Positions 37,367-46,047 of a DNA stretch of 64,000 bases are shown here, piece after piece. Location of the stretch: positions 16,718 to 80,717 of the forward strand of contig JAJFTK010000071.1 in the NCBI GenBank assembly GCA_021372945.1, in the 5' to 3' direction. This stretch comes from Planctomycetaceae bacterium. GTDB taxonomy: Bacteria; Planctomycetota; Phycisphaerae; Sedimentisphaerales; Anaerohalosphaeraceae. A program made the position numbers and the translations under genes. How positions within the stretch are numbered: the stretch's first letter is position 1; every line of letters begins with the position of its first letter. A model generated the notes under the pieces. That model saw only the letters and a program-made list of their open reading frames with translations. It did no database searches and was not told the origin of the DNA.

Positions 37367-39367
37367 ATGAAGCAGAATGCAGCGCTCATTGCCGGATATC
37401 GACTTACACTTGTGTTGATTCTATTCGTTGCGGCCGCCTCTTATGGGCAGCCGCTCGTCGCGATCCCGGATGGATATGCCACTCAAAACGGCGGCACCAC
37501 CGGCGGCGGCAGCGCGGTCCCGGTCACCGTCTCAACCGCTTCTGCGTTCCTGTCGGCGGTTGGTAATAACAATCCTGCGGTAATCGTTGTTGAGGGCCGG
37601 CTTGAGGTCGGCAACGTAGATATCGGGTCGAACAAGACCATCATTGGAGCGGACACAAGTTCCGGCCTGTATGGCGGAGTCATCCGCGTTCAGGGAACAA
37701 ACTGCATTTTCCAGAACCTGACAATCGGGCCTGCCTCGGGCGATACATTCGAAGTGTCCGGGGCGACCAACGTATTCATCCATAAATGCGAGTTCTTTGA
37801 CAGCACGGATGAACTCTGTTCCATCGTACGGCAGGCCGATTATGTCACCGTTTCCTGGTGCAAATTTTACTTCAATAATCCCAATTCGCACTCGTATGCG
37901 CACCTGATCGGCAATGGCGATGACGTAACGGCCGATCGCGGCAAGCTGCATGTCACACTGCATCACAATTGGTACGCGGAAGGCGTTCGCGGAAGAATGC
38001 CGCGGGTAAGATTTGGGTATGTTCACATTTACAATAATTATTACAACAGCCCGTCAAACGGCTACTGTATTGGGATCGGCTTTGAATGCCATATACGGGT
38101 GGAACACTCGCATTTTGACAGCATCAATAATCCTTGGGCCGATTACGGCGGAGTAACCAACGGCGGATTCGGATGGGCCGATCTCAAGTTCGAGGGCTGC
38201 TCTCAGCCGACGTTCGTGCCCAACACGTTCCCGGTGTTTACGCCTCCCTATGCTTACTCGATGGACCCTGTAAATAACGTCAAGGGCCTGCTGACCGATC
38301 CGCTTTACGGTGCGGGCAATTGCCTGATTGCTTTTGTTGACGATACGGAGCCTCCGGCGCCGGACCCGATGACCTGGGCGCAGGTTCCTCAGTCAGCCGG
38401 CGGGCCCAACATCGCCATGACTGCCGCCACGGTGTCCGACGTGAGCGGCGCGGAGTATTATTTCGCCAACGTCACGGACCCCACTCATGATTCCGGCTGG
38501 CAGGCCGGCCAAACATATGTAGATAGCGGCCTGAATGCGGGTACGACATACACGTATCAGGTGAAAGCCCGGGACCTCAGCAGCAATGCGAATGAAACCG
38601 CCTGGTCGATTGAAGCGTCTGCAATAACCGATGCCTGGGTTTGTACGGCGTCAATTGCTGTTGATCTGAGCGGCGACTGCCGCGTGAACCTCGATGATTT
38701 TGCGATACTGGCGGCGCATTGGATGGAGCTCTCAGCGGGCGAGGCGGACATCACGGATGCAACTGTAATCAGTCCGCGCAACATTACTGTTCGTGTAGGC
38801 GACGGGTCAGCAGATTGGTACAGAGAGACGGATTATACGACGCAACCTACGTATTGGCGTGACCGGCCCGGGTACGCTTTTGTGGAGGGCGTTTTTGACG
38901 ATTGTTTCATGGCGCAAACGGGGTATGACCCCGAAGTGCGTTCAACGATTGTCGGACTAGTGCCGGGCCTGCAATACAACGTGTGGGTTCTCTTTAGTGT
39001 CAGCATCGATCCGGCTGCGGGCGTTCCAAAGAAAAATAATGATATAATGGCGGCGTTTGGGTCCGACGCCTTAGCACGGTTTGGTTGGGATCATAGCAAT
39101 ACAACGAATACGGGATGGGTGTCCCGTGATGAGACCACAACCGTGTGGACGGTTCTTGCGAGCAACCTGGGAAGTGCCGTTGCCGACAGTTCCGGAACGG
39201 TCACGCTTCGCGTGGATATGGCCGATGCGGATGGGACGCTGCCTGTGTCGGATCGTACGCTGTGGCATGCGATTGCATACTCCGCCGCGGAGCCAATGGA
39301 TATGGCAGAGTTTGCGGCCCAGTGGCTTGTTTGTAACCGCGACCCCAACTCGGAGTGCTGGCGGTAA
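37367..39367 (+). CDS. Pectate lyase, PL1, with dockerin-like tail interrupted by an inserted domain
   Basis: 666 residues. Signal peptide (YRLTLVLILFVAAASYG), PL1 beta-helix at about 25-320 (YATQNGGTTGGG, VFIHKCEFFDSTDEL, VTLHHNWYAEGVRGRMPRVR), a FN3-like domain (about 335-420), then half of a dockerin-like tail (DLSGDCRVNLDDFAILAAHW, about 428-450). The second half (MDMAEFAAQWLVCNRDPNSECW) appears only at the very end, about 190 residues later. The insert contains NVWVLFSVS, NLGSAVADSSGTVTLRVD and DRTLWHAIAY, resembling the body of the PEP-CTERM protein at 42677. ATG 37367 follows AAAGG; ATG 37316 is possible. It follows the first lyase closely and should act on pectate with it. Confidence 0.87.
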   Translation: MKQNAALIAGYRLTLVLILFVAAASYGQPLVAIPDGYATQNGGTTGGGSAVPVTVSTASAFLSAVGNNNPAVIVVEGRLEVGNVDIGSNKTIIGADTSSGLYGGVIRVQGTNCIFQNLTIGPASGDTFEVSGATNVFIHKCEFFDSTDELCSIVRQADYVTVSWCKFYFNNPNSHSYAHLIGNGDDVTADRGKLHVTLHHNWYAEGVRGRMPRVRFGYVHIYNNYYNSPSNGYCIGIGFECHIRVEHSHFDSINNPWADYGGVTNGGFGWADLKFEGCSQPTFVPNTFPVFTPPYAYSMDPVNNVKGLLTDPLYGAGNCLIAFVDDTEPPAPDPMTWAQVPQSAGGPNIAMTAATVSDVSGAEYYFANVTDPTHDSGWQAGQTYVDSGLNAGTTYTYQVKARDLSSNANETAWSIEASAITDAWVCTASIAVDLSGDCRVNLDDFAILAAHWMELSAGEADITDATVISPRNITVRVGDGSADWYRETDYTTQPTYWRDRPGYAFVEGVFDDCFMAQTGYDPEVRSTIVGLVPGLQYNVWVLFSVSIDPAAGVPKKNNDIMAAFGSDALARFGWDHSNTTNTGWVSRDETTTVWTVLASNLGSAVADSSGTVTLRVDMADADGTLPVSDRTLWHAIAYSAAEPMDMAEFAAQWLVCNRDPNSECWR

Positions 39368-39422
39368 AGGAAATGATTGAGAAGAAATGCAGCGGCATAT
39401 TTAGCTTTGAAAGGTAGATCAG

Positions 39423-42104
39423 ATGAAGTATGAAAGCGTACGCATGACCAAGTGCATGGTTGTTTGTCTCGCTATCGTGACGGTCTTATCACAGATCGCC
39501 GGCGCCGATGCCGGGCCCATGGTATTGTTTTATAATAGTGCGGCCACCTTTGAAGTGGATAAGACATCCAATAGCGCCCTTCCGATCGGCAACGGCAAAC
39601 TCGCGGCGATGATCTACGGCAGTACGCCGACGGAAATCATCCAGTTCAATGAGGATACGGTGTGGGCGGGCAAGCCGAACGATTATTCTCATCCTGGCGC
39701 TGTCAACTACCTGCAGCAGATTCGGGACTATATATGGGCCGGTCAGGGCAAGAACGCCTATGATCTTGCGGCCAAGAACAATTTTATGAGCGTTCCTCTG
39801 CGTCAATGCCCCTACAATCCCACAGCTGAGCTGCGTTTGACCTTTGACCATTCCACCACACAATATTATCGCCGTCAATTGGATCTGACCACGGCAACCA
39901 CTTCCGTAACTTACGCCAGGGACCTGGCCGGTACCGTCACATACACGCGTGACTGCTTTGCTAGCTATCCGGACAAGGTGATCGTGGTGCGTCTGACCGC
40001 CAGCGGGTCCGGTAACCTGACGTTTACATGTGCCTTGACCACGCCGCACACCGCCCTGAGTAATACCGCCGGCGGCACTGACGTGGTGCTGCACGGCGCC
40101 GTTGACGATCCGGGCACCAACGGCTTGAGGAGTGACATTGAATTTGAATCCCGTGTCCGGGTTCTGTGTGAGGGCGGTTCTTTAACGGTCCAAGGCAATA
40201 CACTGAAGGTGACTGGAGCCGATGCGGCAACATTGATTCTGGGTGCGGCATCCAACTATGTGCGCTATAACGATATCAGCGCCGATGAGAGCTTGATCTG
40301 TTCGCAGATCGTGGCCAATGCCGCCGCGAAGGGCTATACCGCCTTGCGTCAGGCTCATTTGGACGATTATCAGCCGCTGTTTAACCGGGTGACCCTGGAT
40401 CTTGGCACCTCGAGCAAAGTCAACAACACAACCGACCAGCGCATAAGAGACATCGAGGCCGGGCTTAGTGCCGCCGCGTTCGACTGGACCAAATTGTACC
40501 AGGCGAACTATGCCAATTTCACCGCGGATGACCTGCAGTTCATCGCCCTGAACTTCCAGATGGCACGCTACCTGATGATCGCCGGCTCTCGTCCCGGTTC
40601 GCAGCCCTTGAACTTGCAGGGCAAGTGGAATAACGAGCTTGAGCCGGCGTGGGAGGGTAAGATGACCCTCAACATCAATCAGGAGATGAACTACTGGGGC
40701 GCCGAGGTTGCCAACCTGGCCGAATGTCACGAACCGATGGTTGATCTGGTTCGCGATTTATCGGAAACCGGGGCGACCGCAGCAAACGTACATTATGGCG
40801 CCGATGGCTGGGTGGTGCACCACAATACGGACCTGTGGCGTGGGGCAGCGCCGATCAATAATCAGGGCGGGCTCTGGCCTACTGGCGGAGCCTGGCTGTC
40901 TATGCATTTATGGTGGCATTATGAATACAGTCAGGACACCGCCTATTTGGCCGAGGTCTATCCCTTGATGAAGGGTGCGGCCGAGTTCTTTGTTGATTTC
41001 CTGGTGCCGGACCCTCGTTCCGGCAGGGTGCCTTATCTTTTAACGAATCCCACGCACTCGCCGGAACAGCCTAATCCCGTACTGGGCGACAATGGCGAAC
41101 TCGTGGCCGGAACGACCATGGATTGTCAGCTCATCCGCGGCCTGTTCACGTATGTCATTGAGGCAAGTGAGATCCTGGGCGTGGACGCTGACTTGCGTAC
41201 GGTTTGGGAACAGAAGCGAGCCCAGTTGCCGCCCAACCAGATCGGGCAGTACGGTCAATTGCAGGAATGGCTGGAGGACGTCGATAGAGCCAACCAGCAC
41301 CGTCACCTATCGGCGCTCGTGGACCTGATGCCGGCAGGGAATATTACACCCATCCATACGCCCGAGCTGGCCGCCGCGTGCCTGGTGCATCTCAACTGGA
41401 AGCAAGACGCCAGCGGCAATACTAACACTGCCTGGAGCCAGGCATGGAAGATGTGCTGCCGTATCCGCCTCCGTCAGGCCGATCACGCCTACATTATCCT
41501 GAACGCTCTTCTAGGCAAGAGTCACACGTATAACATGACCTTTTCCCGCAAAGGGGGGCAGCCTGATACAACTTCCGAAAACCAGATCGATGGCAACATG
41601 GGAGTCCTGGCGGGCACGGCAGAGATGTTCCTGCAGAGCGACCAGGGCGAAGTGTTCCTGCTGCCGGCCCTGCCGAGCAAGATGGCTAATGGAAGCGTGA
41701 CGGGCCTCAAGGCCCGCGGCGGCTTTGAGGTCGATATTGCCTGGCAGGATGGGGCCTTGCAGAGCGGCCAAATCCAGTCGCTGGCGGGCAAGCCATGCCG
41801 AGTTCGCTCAGCCTGGCCGATCATCATAACCGATGGGACCCAGCCGGTGGCCGTTCAATCGCCGGGCGAGGACCTGTATGAATTTGCCACTGAGGCCGGC
41901 CGTACGTATGCACTGACCGCGTATTCGTGCACGGCCCCTATTTCCGGGGATATTAACGCTGATTGCCAAACGAATCTGCTGGATTTTGCGGTTCTTGCCG
42001 GTCAATGGCTGGCCGGCGATGGATTCGACCTGGCGGATTTAGCTCAATTGGCGTCGGATTGGGCCCAGTGCAATCGCAGTCCGAGTACGGCATGCTGGTT
42101 TTAA
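39423..42104 (+). CDS. Alpha-L-fucosidase (or related), GH95, with dockerin-like tail
   Basis: 893 residues. Classical GH95: SALPIGNGKLAAMIYG and IQFNEDTVWAGKPNDY in the N-terminal domain, then the barrel with TLNINQEMNYW (Asn417, Asn419), NPTHSPEQPN (Glu548) and QIDGNMG (Asp723), matching the Asn-Asn-Glu-Asp set of inverting 1,2-alpha-L-fucosidases; GH95 also includes L-galactosidases. The end is a full dockerin-like module with GDINADCQTNLLDFAVLAGQW and ADLAQLASDWAQCNRSPSTACW. A signal peptide precedes AGADAGP. GAAAGG lies 9 bases before ATG 39423. It shares tail type and operon with the two pectate lyases, suggesting display at one cell-surface site. Confidence 0.92.
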   Translation: MKYESVRMTKCMVVCLAIVTVLSQIAGADAGPMVLFYNSAATFEVDKTSNSALPIGNGKLAAMIYGSTPTEIIQFNEDTVWAGKPNDYSHPGAVNYLQQIRDYIWAGQGKNAYDLAAKNNFMSVPLRQCPYNPTAELRLTFDHSTTQYYRRQLDLTTATTSVTYARDLAGTVTYTRDCFASYPDKVIVVRLTASGSGNLTFTCALTTPHTALSNTAGGTDVVLHGAVDDPGTNGLRSDIEFESRVRVLCEGGSLTVQGNTLKVTGADAATLILGAASNYVRYNDISADESLICSQIVANAAAKGYTALRQAHLDDYQPLFNRVTLDLGTSSKVNNTTDQRIRDIEAGLSAAAFDWTKLYQANYANFTADDLQFIALNFQMARYLMIAGSRPGSQPLNLQGKWNNELEPAWEGKMTLNINQEMNYWGAEVANLAECHEPMVDLVRDLSETGATAANVHYGADGWVVHHNTDLWRGAAPINNQGGLWPTGGAWLSMHLWWHYEYSQDTAYLAEVYPLMKGAAEFFVDFLVPDPRSGRVPYLLTNPTHSPEQPNPVLGDNGELVAGTTMDCQLIRGLFTYVIEASEILGVDADLRTVWEQKRAQLPPNQIGQYGQLQEWLEDVDRANQHRHLSALVDLMPAGNITPIHTPELAAACLVHLNWKQDASGNTNTAWSQAWKMCCRIRLRQADHAYIILNALLGKSHTYNMTFSRKGGQPDTTSENQIDGNMGVLAGTAEMFLQSDQGEVFLLPALPSKMANGSVTGLKARGGFEVDIAWQDGALQSGQIQSLAGKPCRVRSAWPIIITDGTQPVAVQSPGEDLYEFATEAGRTYALTAYSCTAPISGDINADCQTNLLDFAVLAGQWLAGDGFDLADLAQLASDWAQCNRSPSTACWF

Positions 42105-42141
42105 GAAGATATCTATGTTTCTTGCGGACTTAGCGAAAAAC

Positions 42142-42185
42142 CTAAGTATATGGCAACTTTTCTCGTAAATCCGGGAAGAAATAGC
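42142..42185 (+). promoter_or_regulatory. Recurrent intergenic motif, copy C
   Basis: Counterpart of 24516-24560, with the same CTAAGTAT, TAAAT and GGGAAGAA words in the same order and the TGCGCGAAA word about 190 bases downstream. It precedes the PEP-CTERM gene group. Confidence 0.45.
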
Positions 42186-42372
42186 TCGTCTCCTTTGGTA
42201 ACATGAGTAAACTGCAAAAGGTGCTTTGCAGAAAAGAGAAAAAGCGAGAGACAAGGTCTGATATTTCAGCAAGAACGTCTGCAGCTTGCGGATGATCATG
42301 TGCCGATTGCGGTTTTGCGATAGTTTTTTTGAGTAGTGCGCGAAATGAAAGTTTTCTTTGCGCAAGATTGCC

Positions 42373-42401
42373 TTGTTTGCGTCGCGATAAACTATTATAT
42401 A
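42373..42401 (+). promoter_or_regulatory. Candidate promoter of the PEP-CTERM gene
   Basis: TTGTTT (42373-42378), 17 bases, TATATA (42396-42401). It lies just after the second shared word of the leader motif, so the leader motif would be upstream of transcription here. Confidence 0.4.
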
Positions 42402-42470
42402 TAAATAATAGATTAAATCGTCCAAATGATGATTGAGCGATTTATTCTCACTTTTTTGGGAGGTTGCGAG

Positions 42471-42608
42471 ATGGAGAAGGCTTCAAGTATTCGAATCTAC
42501 CGAGGGGTCACCTCATTTGCTTCCTCACTGTCCATTGCGCATGTTGCCTCTGTAAGCCTGATTAGAAATTTCACTTTACGCCCTGCGCTGCAATGCAGCC
42601 AAACTTAA
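42471..42608 (+). CDS. Possible 45-residue peptide
   Basis: ATG 42471 follows a strong ribosome site (GGGAGG, 7 bases upstream) that resembles the one before the 43732 gene. The peptide (MEKASSIRIYRGVTSFASSL at its start) has no recognised domain and no lipobox. It could be a leader peptide, a remnant gene or chance. The only support is the ribosome site and its position between promoter and PEP-CTERM gene. Confidence 0.25.
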   Translation: MEKASSIRIYRGVTSFASSLSIAHVASVSLIRNFTLRPALQCSQT

Positions 42609-42676
42609 AGTTGTGTCTGTGCGCTTGCGTTTTAGCGTTTAAAATACTTTAATTTTTTTCTGTGGAGGATCGAAAG

Positions 42677-43429
42677 ATGAAGAAGATTTGTGTAGCGTTG
42701 TTGGTTTTGTGTTTGGTCGGAGCGTCTGCTCAGGCCTTAATCGTGTTGCCCGTACCCGGCGAGACAGGCAATACGGTCACTAACGATTTAAATGCTGGTA
42801 CAAATTGGATCAACCTGCCGGGGGAAGCGGTGACTACGGAAACGGCTACCACTTGGAGAAACAGGAGCTTGACCGCAGCCGGCGGAGACAATTGGTGCGG
42901 TATTCCAAATTATCTTCCGTATTCGGTTTACTGCGGTACTGCTGCTAGTACTGCACCTGAACTGCTTACGACGGTTGGTGGTTTTGATCCGTACGAGCAA
43001 GTTGATGTGTGGGTGTTATTTAGTTCAAGCTTTAAGATCGTCAATGGAGTACAGTCAACTACAGTTCAGAAGAATTGTTGGATCGATGCCGCAATTGACG
43101 ACGGCAGCTTGACAACTCCATTGACATCCTATTCGTGGCAGGCAGGCAATGCGGTTCGGACAGGCGCGGCTACAAGGGTCGAAGCAAGCGTGTATTACGA
43201 GCTGATGGCTGGTTATCTGGGTAAAGCAGAAGCTGATGACAACGGAAATATCTTCCTGCGCGCAGATGGAAGACTTTCGGTTCCAGTTGTAGACGGTCTA
43301 CCTATGGCAGGAGTTTCTGCCGGTGACCGCTCTATCTTCCACGGATTTGCTGTTTATGAAGTTCCGGAACCGGCCACGATGACTCTGCTTGGCTTGGGTG
43401 CTCTGACTTTACTGCGCAAACGCAACTAA
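42677..43429 (+). CDS. PEP-CTERM sorting-domain protein
   Basis: 250 residues. Signal peptide (ICVALLVLCLVGASAQA) and a C-terminal PEP-CTERM anchor: VPEPATM, a hydrophobic helix LTLLGLG-type and the basic end LRKRN. Such proteins are cut and attached at the cell envelope by an exosortase; none is encoded in this window. The body (about 25-225) has DVWVLFSSS, GYLGKAEADDNGNIFLRAD and DRSIFHGFAVY, shared with the domain inserted into the dockerin-like tail of the pectate lyase at 37367. ATG 42677 follows GGAGG. A perfect hairpin lies 60 bases after the stop. No enzymatic function is recognised; a glycan-binding or structural role is possible. Confidence 0.85.
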   Translation: MKKICVALLVLCLVGASAQALIVLPVPGETGNTVTNDLNAGTNWINLPGEAVTTETATTWRNRSLTAAGGDNWCGIPNYLPYSVYCGTAASTAPELLTTVGGFDPYEQVDVWVLFSSSFKIVNGVQSTTVQKNCWIDAAIDDGSLTTPLTSYSWQAGNAVRTGAATRVEASVYYELMAGYLGKAEADDNGNIFLRADGRLSVPVVDGLPMAGVSAGDRSIFHGFAVYEVPEPATMTLLGLGALTLLRKRN

Positions 43430-43731
43430 CATTAAGTGACAGACGCTTTTAGATTATGCAGCTTTGAATGAGCCAAACCAAAATCATGTACCGGCTGGGG
43501 CTTGTAAGAAATTAAGCACCAGCCGGTATTGATTGTATGTGTTTTTATAGAAGGTAGAATCCAGCGTAGGAAGCAAAGATTAGAGCGACGACGAAAGCAA
43601 AATCACATCACTTTATTTCAAAATTTATGCATGAAAGAAACCTGCCTTAAATCGGCAGAATACGATAAATCAGGCATATTTTGCACATGGATATGAAATT
43701 ACGTTAATACCATTTTTGAGAGGATTTCGAG
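43430..43731. other. 302-base intergenic region
   Basis: Contains the long hairpin at 43489-43528 and an A+T-rich stretch before the next gene with a GAGAGG ribosome site at 43718-43723. No gene is seen. Confidence 0.5.
43489..43546 (+). terminator. Long hairpin, probable terminator after the PEP-CTERM gene
   Basis: TACCGGCTGG (43489-43498) pairs perfectly with CCAGCCGGTA (43519-43528); an inner GCTT/AAGC pair extends the stem across one G-A mismatch, leaving a 10-base loop. The T-rich stretch that follows is interrupted (T5 at about 43541), so it may be a terminator or an mRNA 3'-stabilising hairpin. Confidence 0.6.
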
Positions 43732-45990
43732 ATGAGAAAATTACTGGGATTGGTCATGATCATGATTTTCTGTGCCGACATCGCTTCTACGGCCACAATC
43801 ATTGTAATCAGCGATTCCGGGTACTTCCCGGCGGGGGCTACGCAGCCGGAGTTTAACAATGTAAACAACGCCGCATGGTTCCAGGACAGTGCGATGGTGG
43901 ACTACCTCAAAAGCCTGGGCTATACCGTCGATACCAGCGGAATGGGCGGCCATTACCGGGATGTTCCCATCTCAGGTGATACCCATTGGACTGTGGATTC
44001 TACGAAAATAGCGGCCCTCAACAACGCGGATTTGATTATCATGAGCCGTTATGCCGCCAGCGGCTCGTACGATGGCGATCGAAAGGCTTGGAATGAGCTT
44101 ACAGTACCGATTTTATCGCAAAGTGGCCAACTATGTCGCGGCGGAGCTACTTCGAATACGTACTGGGGCTGGTGCAATGGTGCAAATACCAATACTAATC
44201 TTCTGGAAATGCCCCTCCTGATGGGTCATGAGTTGGTGGATGGCTTCGGCCAATCCATCACGCTTTTTTCAGCAATCCCGTCAGGCAGGTATGTGGCGAA
44301 CCCTGCAGCGGCTGCAACGTGGGATGCACGTACCTCAATAATCGGAACTCTGAACAACCTTCCAACGCTGGTCGATATCCCAACCGGCACGGATTTTGAC
44401 GCTCTTTGTGGTAGGACAGACTCTTTTTACGGGATTTCCGGTGCCCGGCGTATTTACCTGGGGCATTGGGGCTATGACGCTGCTACCGCTGATTATTCCT
44501 GGAGCATGAACCTTACCGAGACCTACAAATCCCTTTTTGCACAAGTAGTCGTTAAGGCTATGTCCCCGGTCAAAATCCTTAGTAACTCGCCTGCGAATGG
44601 TGCTGCAGTTATTCCAGTGAATCCTGCCGCGCCTGAGAATGATTTGGTTTTCACGATTCTGGATTCAAATATTACGGCCGTCGATGTTTACCTGGGTACG
44701 CTGCCCGACCCGAATCTGACAATACCACAGAATCAGATTGCCAATGACTTGACGGTAACGACGGGTCAAAACACAGTCGATCTGGTAGGCGAAATAACGG
44801 GGAACCTCTCCGCCGGAACGACTTATTACTGGAGAGTCGCTGGTCTTGAACCGAATGCCATAACAGGCCTGCTTGACTCTGTGGGCAAAGGCCCCGTCTG
44901 GAAATTCACAACCGCAGCGGCGGTTCCCGCTATCTCTGCCGTCTCTCCGGCAAAGGTTGTAGCTGGAATTGGCGATCCCAATGCTATTTTCTCTGTGACA
45001 GGCGAGAATATTGAAACATACCAGTGGTACAAAGAAGGCGTCGGATCGCCTCTTTCTAACGGCACGGACTATTCAGGTGTTGATACCGATACACTGGTCA
45101 TTAATGATATTGGTGAAAGTGATTTCGGATACTATTATTGTGTGGGGTCAAAAACGGGATTCTCGAGTGTCACGAGTACGCCTTCAGGCCAATTGGAGAT
45201 GAAGGGTTTGGTGCACTACTTCCCGTTTGATTCCGCCGCAAGCAATATAACATTGGATGTTATTGGCCAAGTCCAGGCACAACTCATCGGCGGCGCCTCG
45301 ATAGGAACCGACGATCCCAATCGGATTACAAGTGGTTATCTTCATCTCAATAATGCAGGGGCAACGGCGGAAGATGCGCAGTACGCAACCCTGAATGGAA
45401 GTATCGCGAACTATCCGGATATTACGATCAGTGCATGGTTCCGCCAGGATAGCCGTGATATCGGGCCTATCTGGGACTTTGGTCAAAATACGAATAACTA
45501 TTTTACTTTCACTCCCGGGTATAAGGAAGGCGTAGCAAAGGTCGAATTCAGGTATCAACTGGAAGGCGGAGTGCAGCGCCAGGACGAAAACGAAGTTACT
45601 TATACCAGGACCGGTAACTGGCAGTTTGTAACCGTAACCTTTAACAGTGAGGGCCAATCAAAAATCTATGTCGATGGTGAATATAGAGCATCCGATAGTT
45701 CGGAAGCCAATCTGACGGGTATTTCCAAGACACTGAACTACATCGGCTTCCGCATCTATCCGAATTTGCCCAAGTTTAACGGCGTTATCGATGAACTCAA
45801 GGTCTATAACTATGTTCTTTCAGCCCCGCAAATTGCCCAGGAATACACGAATGTAATGGGCGGTTATGTTTGCTCAGAAGGGTATGACGTGCAGGCCTAT
45901 GACTACGATCACGATTGCCGGGTCGATATGACCGATTTGTCTGAGTTGCTTTCGAATTGGCTTGAGCATGACCGCATTTACAGACCTTAG
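43732..45990 (+). CDS. Large secreted protein: N-terminal flavodoxin-like domain, FN3/Ig/LamG and dockerin-like tail
   Basis: 752 residues with a signal peptide (GLVMIMIFCADIASTA). The N-terminal 280 residues (IIVISDSGYFPAG, MVDYLKSLGYTVD, ADLIIMSRYAASGSYDG, RRIYLGHWGYDA) read like a Rossmann/class-I-amidotransferase-like (ThuA-type) fold without a recognisable catalytic set. A FN3-like domain with NDLVFTILDSNITAVDVYLG (about 290-395), an Ig-like domain (ENIETYQWYKEG, YYYCVGSK), a LamG-like domain (VHYFPFDSAASNITLD) and one dockerin-like repeat (YDHDCRVDMTDLSELLSNWL) follow. GAGAGG supports ATG 43732. From about residue 290 on it is paralogous to the next gene. A surface or adhesion protein is inferred. 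Confidence 0.75.
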   Translation: MRKLLGLVMIMIFCADIASTATIIVISDSGYFPAGATQPEFNNVNNAAWFQDSAMVDYLKSLGYTVDTSGMGGHYRDVPISGDTHWTVDSTKIAALNNADLIIMSRYAASGSYDGDRKAWNELTVPILSQSGQLCRGGATSNTYWGWCNGANTNTNLLEMPLLMGHELVDGFGQSITLFSAIPSGRYVANPAAAATWDARTSIIGTLNNLPTLVDIPTGTDFDALCGRTDSFYGISGARRIYLGHWGYDAATADYSWSMNLTETYKSLFAQVVVKAMSPVKILSNSPANGAAVIPVNPAAPENDLVFTILDSNITAVDVYLGTLPDPNLTIPQNQIANDLTVTTGQNTVDLVGEITGNLSAGTTYYWRVAGLEPNAITGLLDSVGKGPVWKFTTAAAVPAISAVSPAKVVAGIGDPNAIFSVTGENIETYQWYKEGVGSPLSNGTDYSGVDTDTLVINDIGESDFGYYYCVGSKTGFSSVTSTPSGQLEMKGLVHYFPFDSAASNITLDVIGQVQAQLIGGASIGTDDPNRITSGYLHLNNAGATAEDAQYATLNGSIANYPDITISAWFRQDSRDIGPIWDFGQNTNNYFTFTPGYKEGVAKVEFRYQLEGGVQRQDENEVTYTRTGNWQFVTVTFNSEGQSKIYVDGEYRASDSSEANLTGISKTLNYIGFRIYPNLPKFNGVIDELKVYNYVLSAPQIAQEYTNVMGGYVCSEGYDVQAYDYDHDCRVDMTDLSELLSNWLEHDRIYRP

Positions 45991-46047
45991 ATTACGTTTA
46001 CAACAGCGAGAGTTGTTAAAATAAACCTTTATTGAAAGGGCGGTAAC

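Larger units (their letters stand above)
42105..42676. other. 572-base intergenic region with leader motif, hairpin and promoter
   Basis: A+T-rich. It holds motif copy C (42142-42185), a perfect 7-bp inverted repeat CTGCAAA/TTTGCAG (42212-42231), the word TAGTGCGCGAAA at 42334, a promoter candidate at 42373-42401 and a possible 45-residue reading frame (42471-42608). No other gene is seen. Confidence 0.5.

Noticed and set aside
42212-42231. CTGCAAA/TTTGCAG hairpin as terminator of the GH95 gene
   Set aside because: It lies more than 100 bases after the stop codon and is followed by A-rich, not T-rich, DNA on the plus strand.
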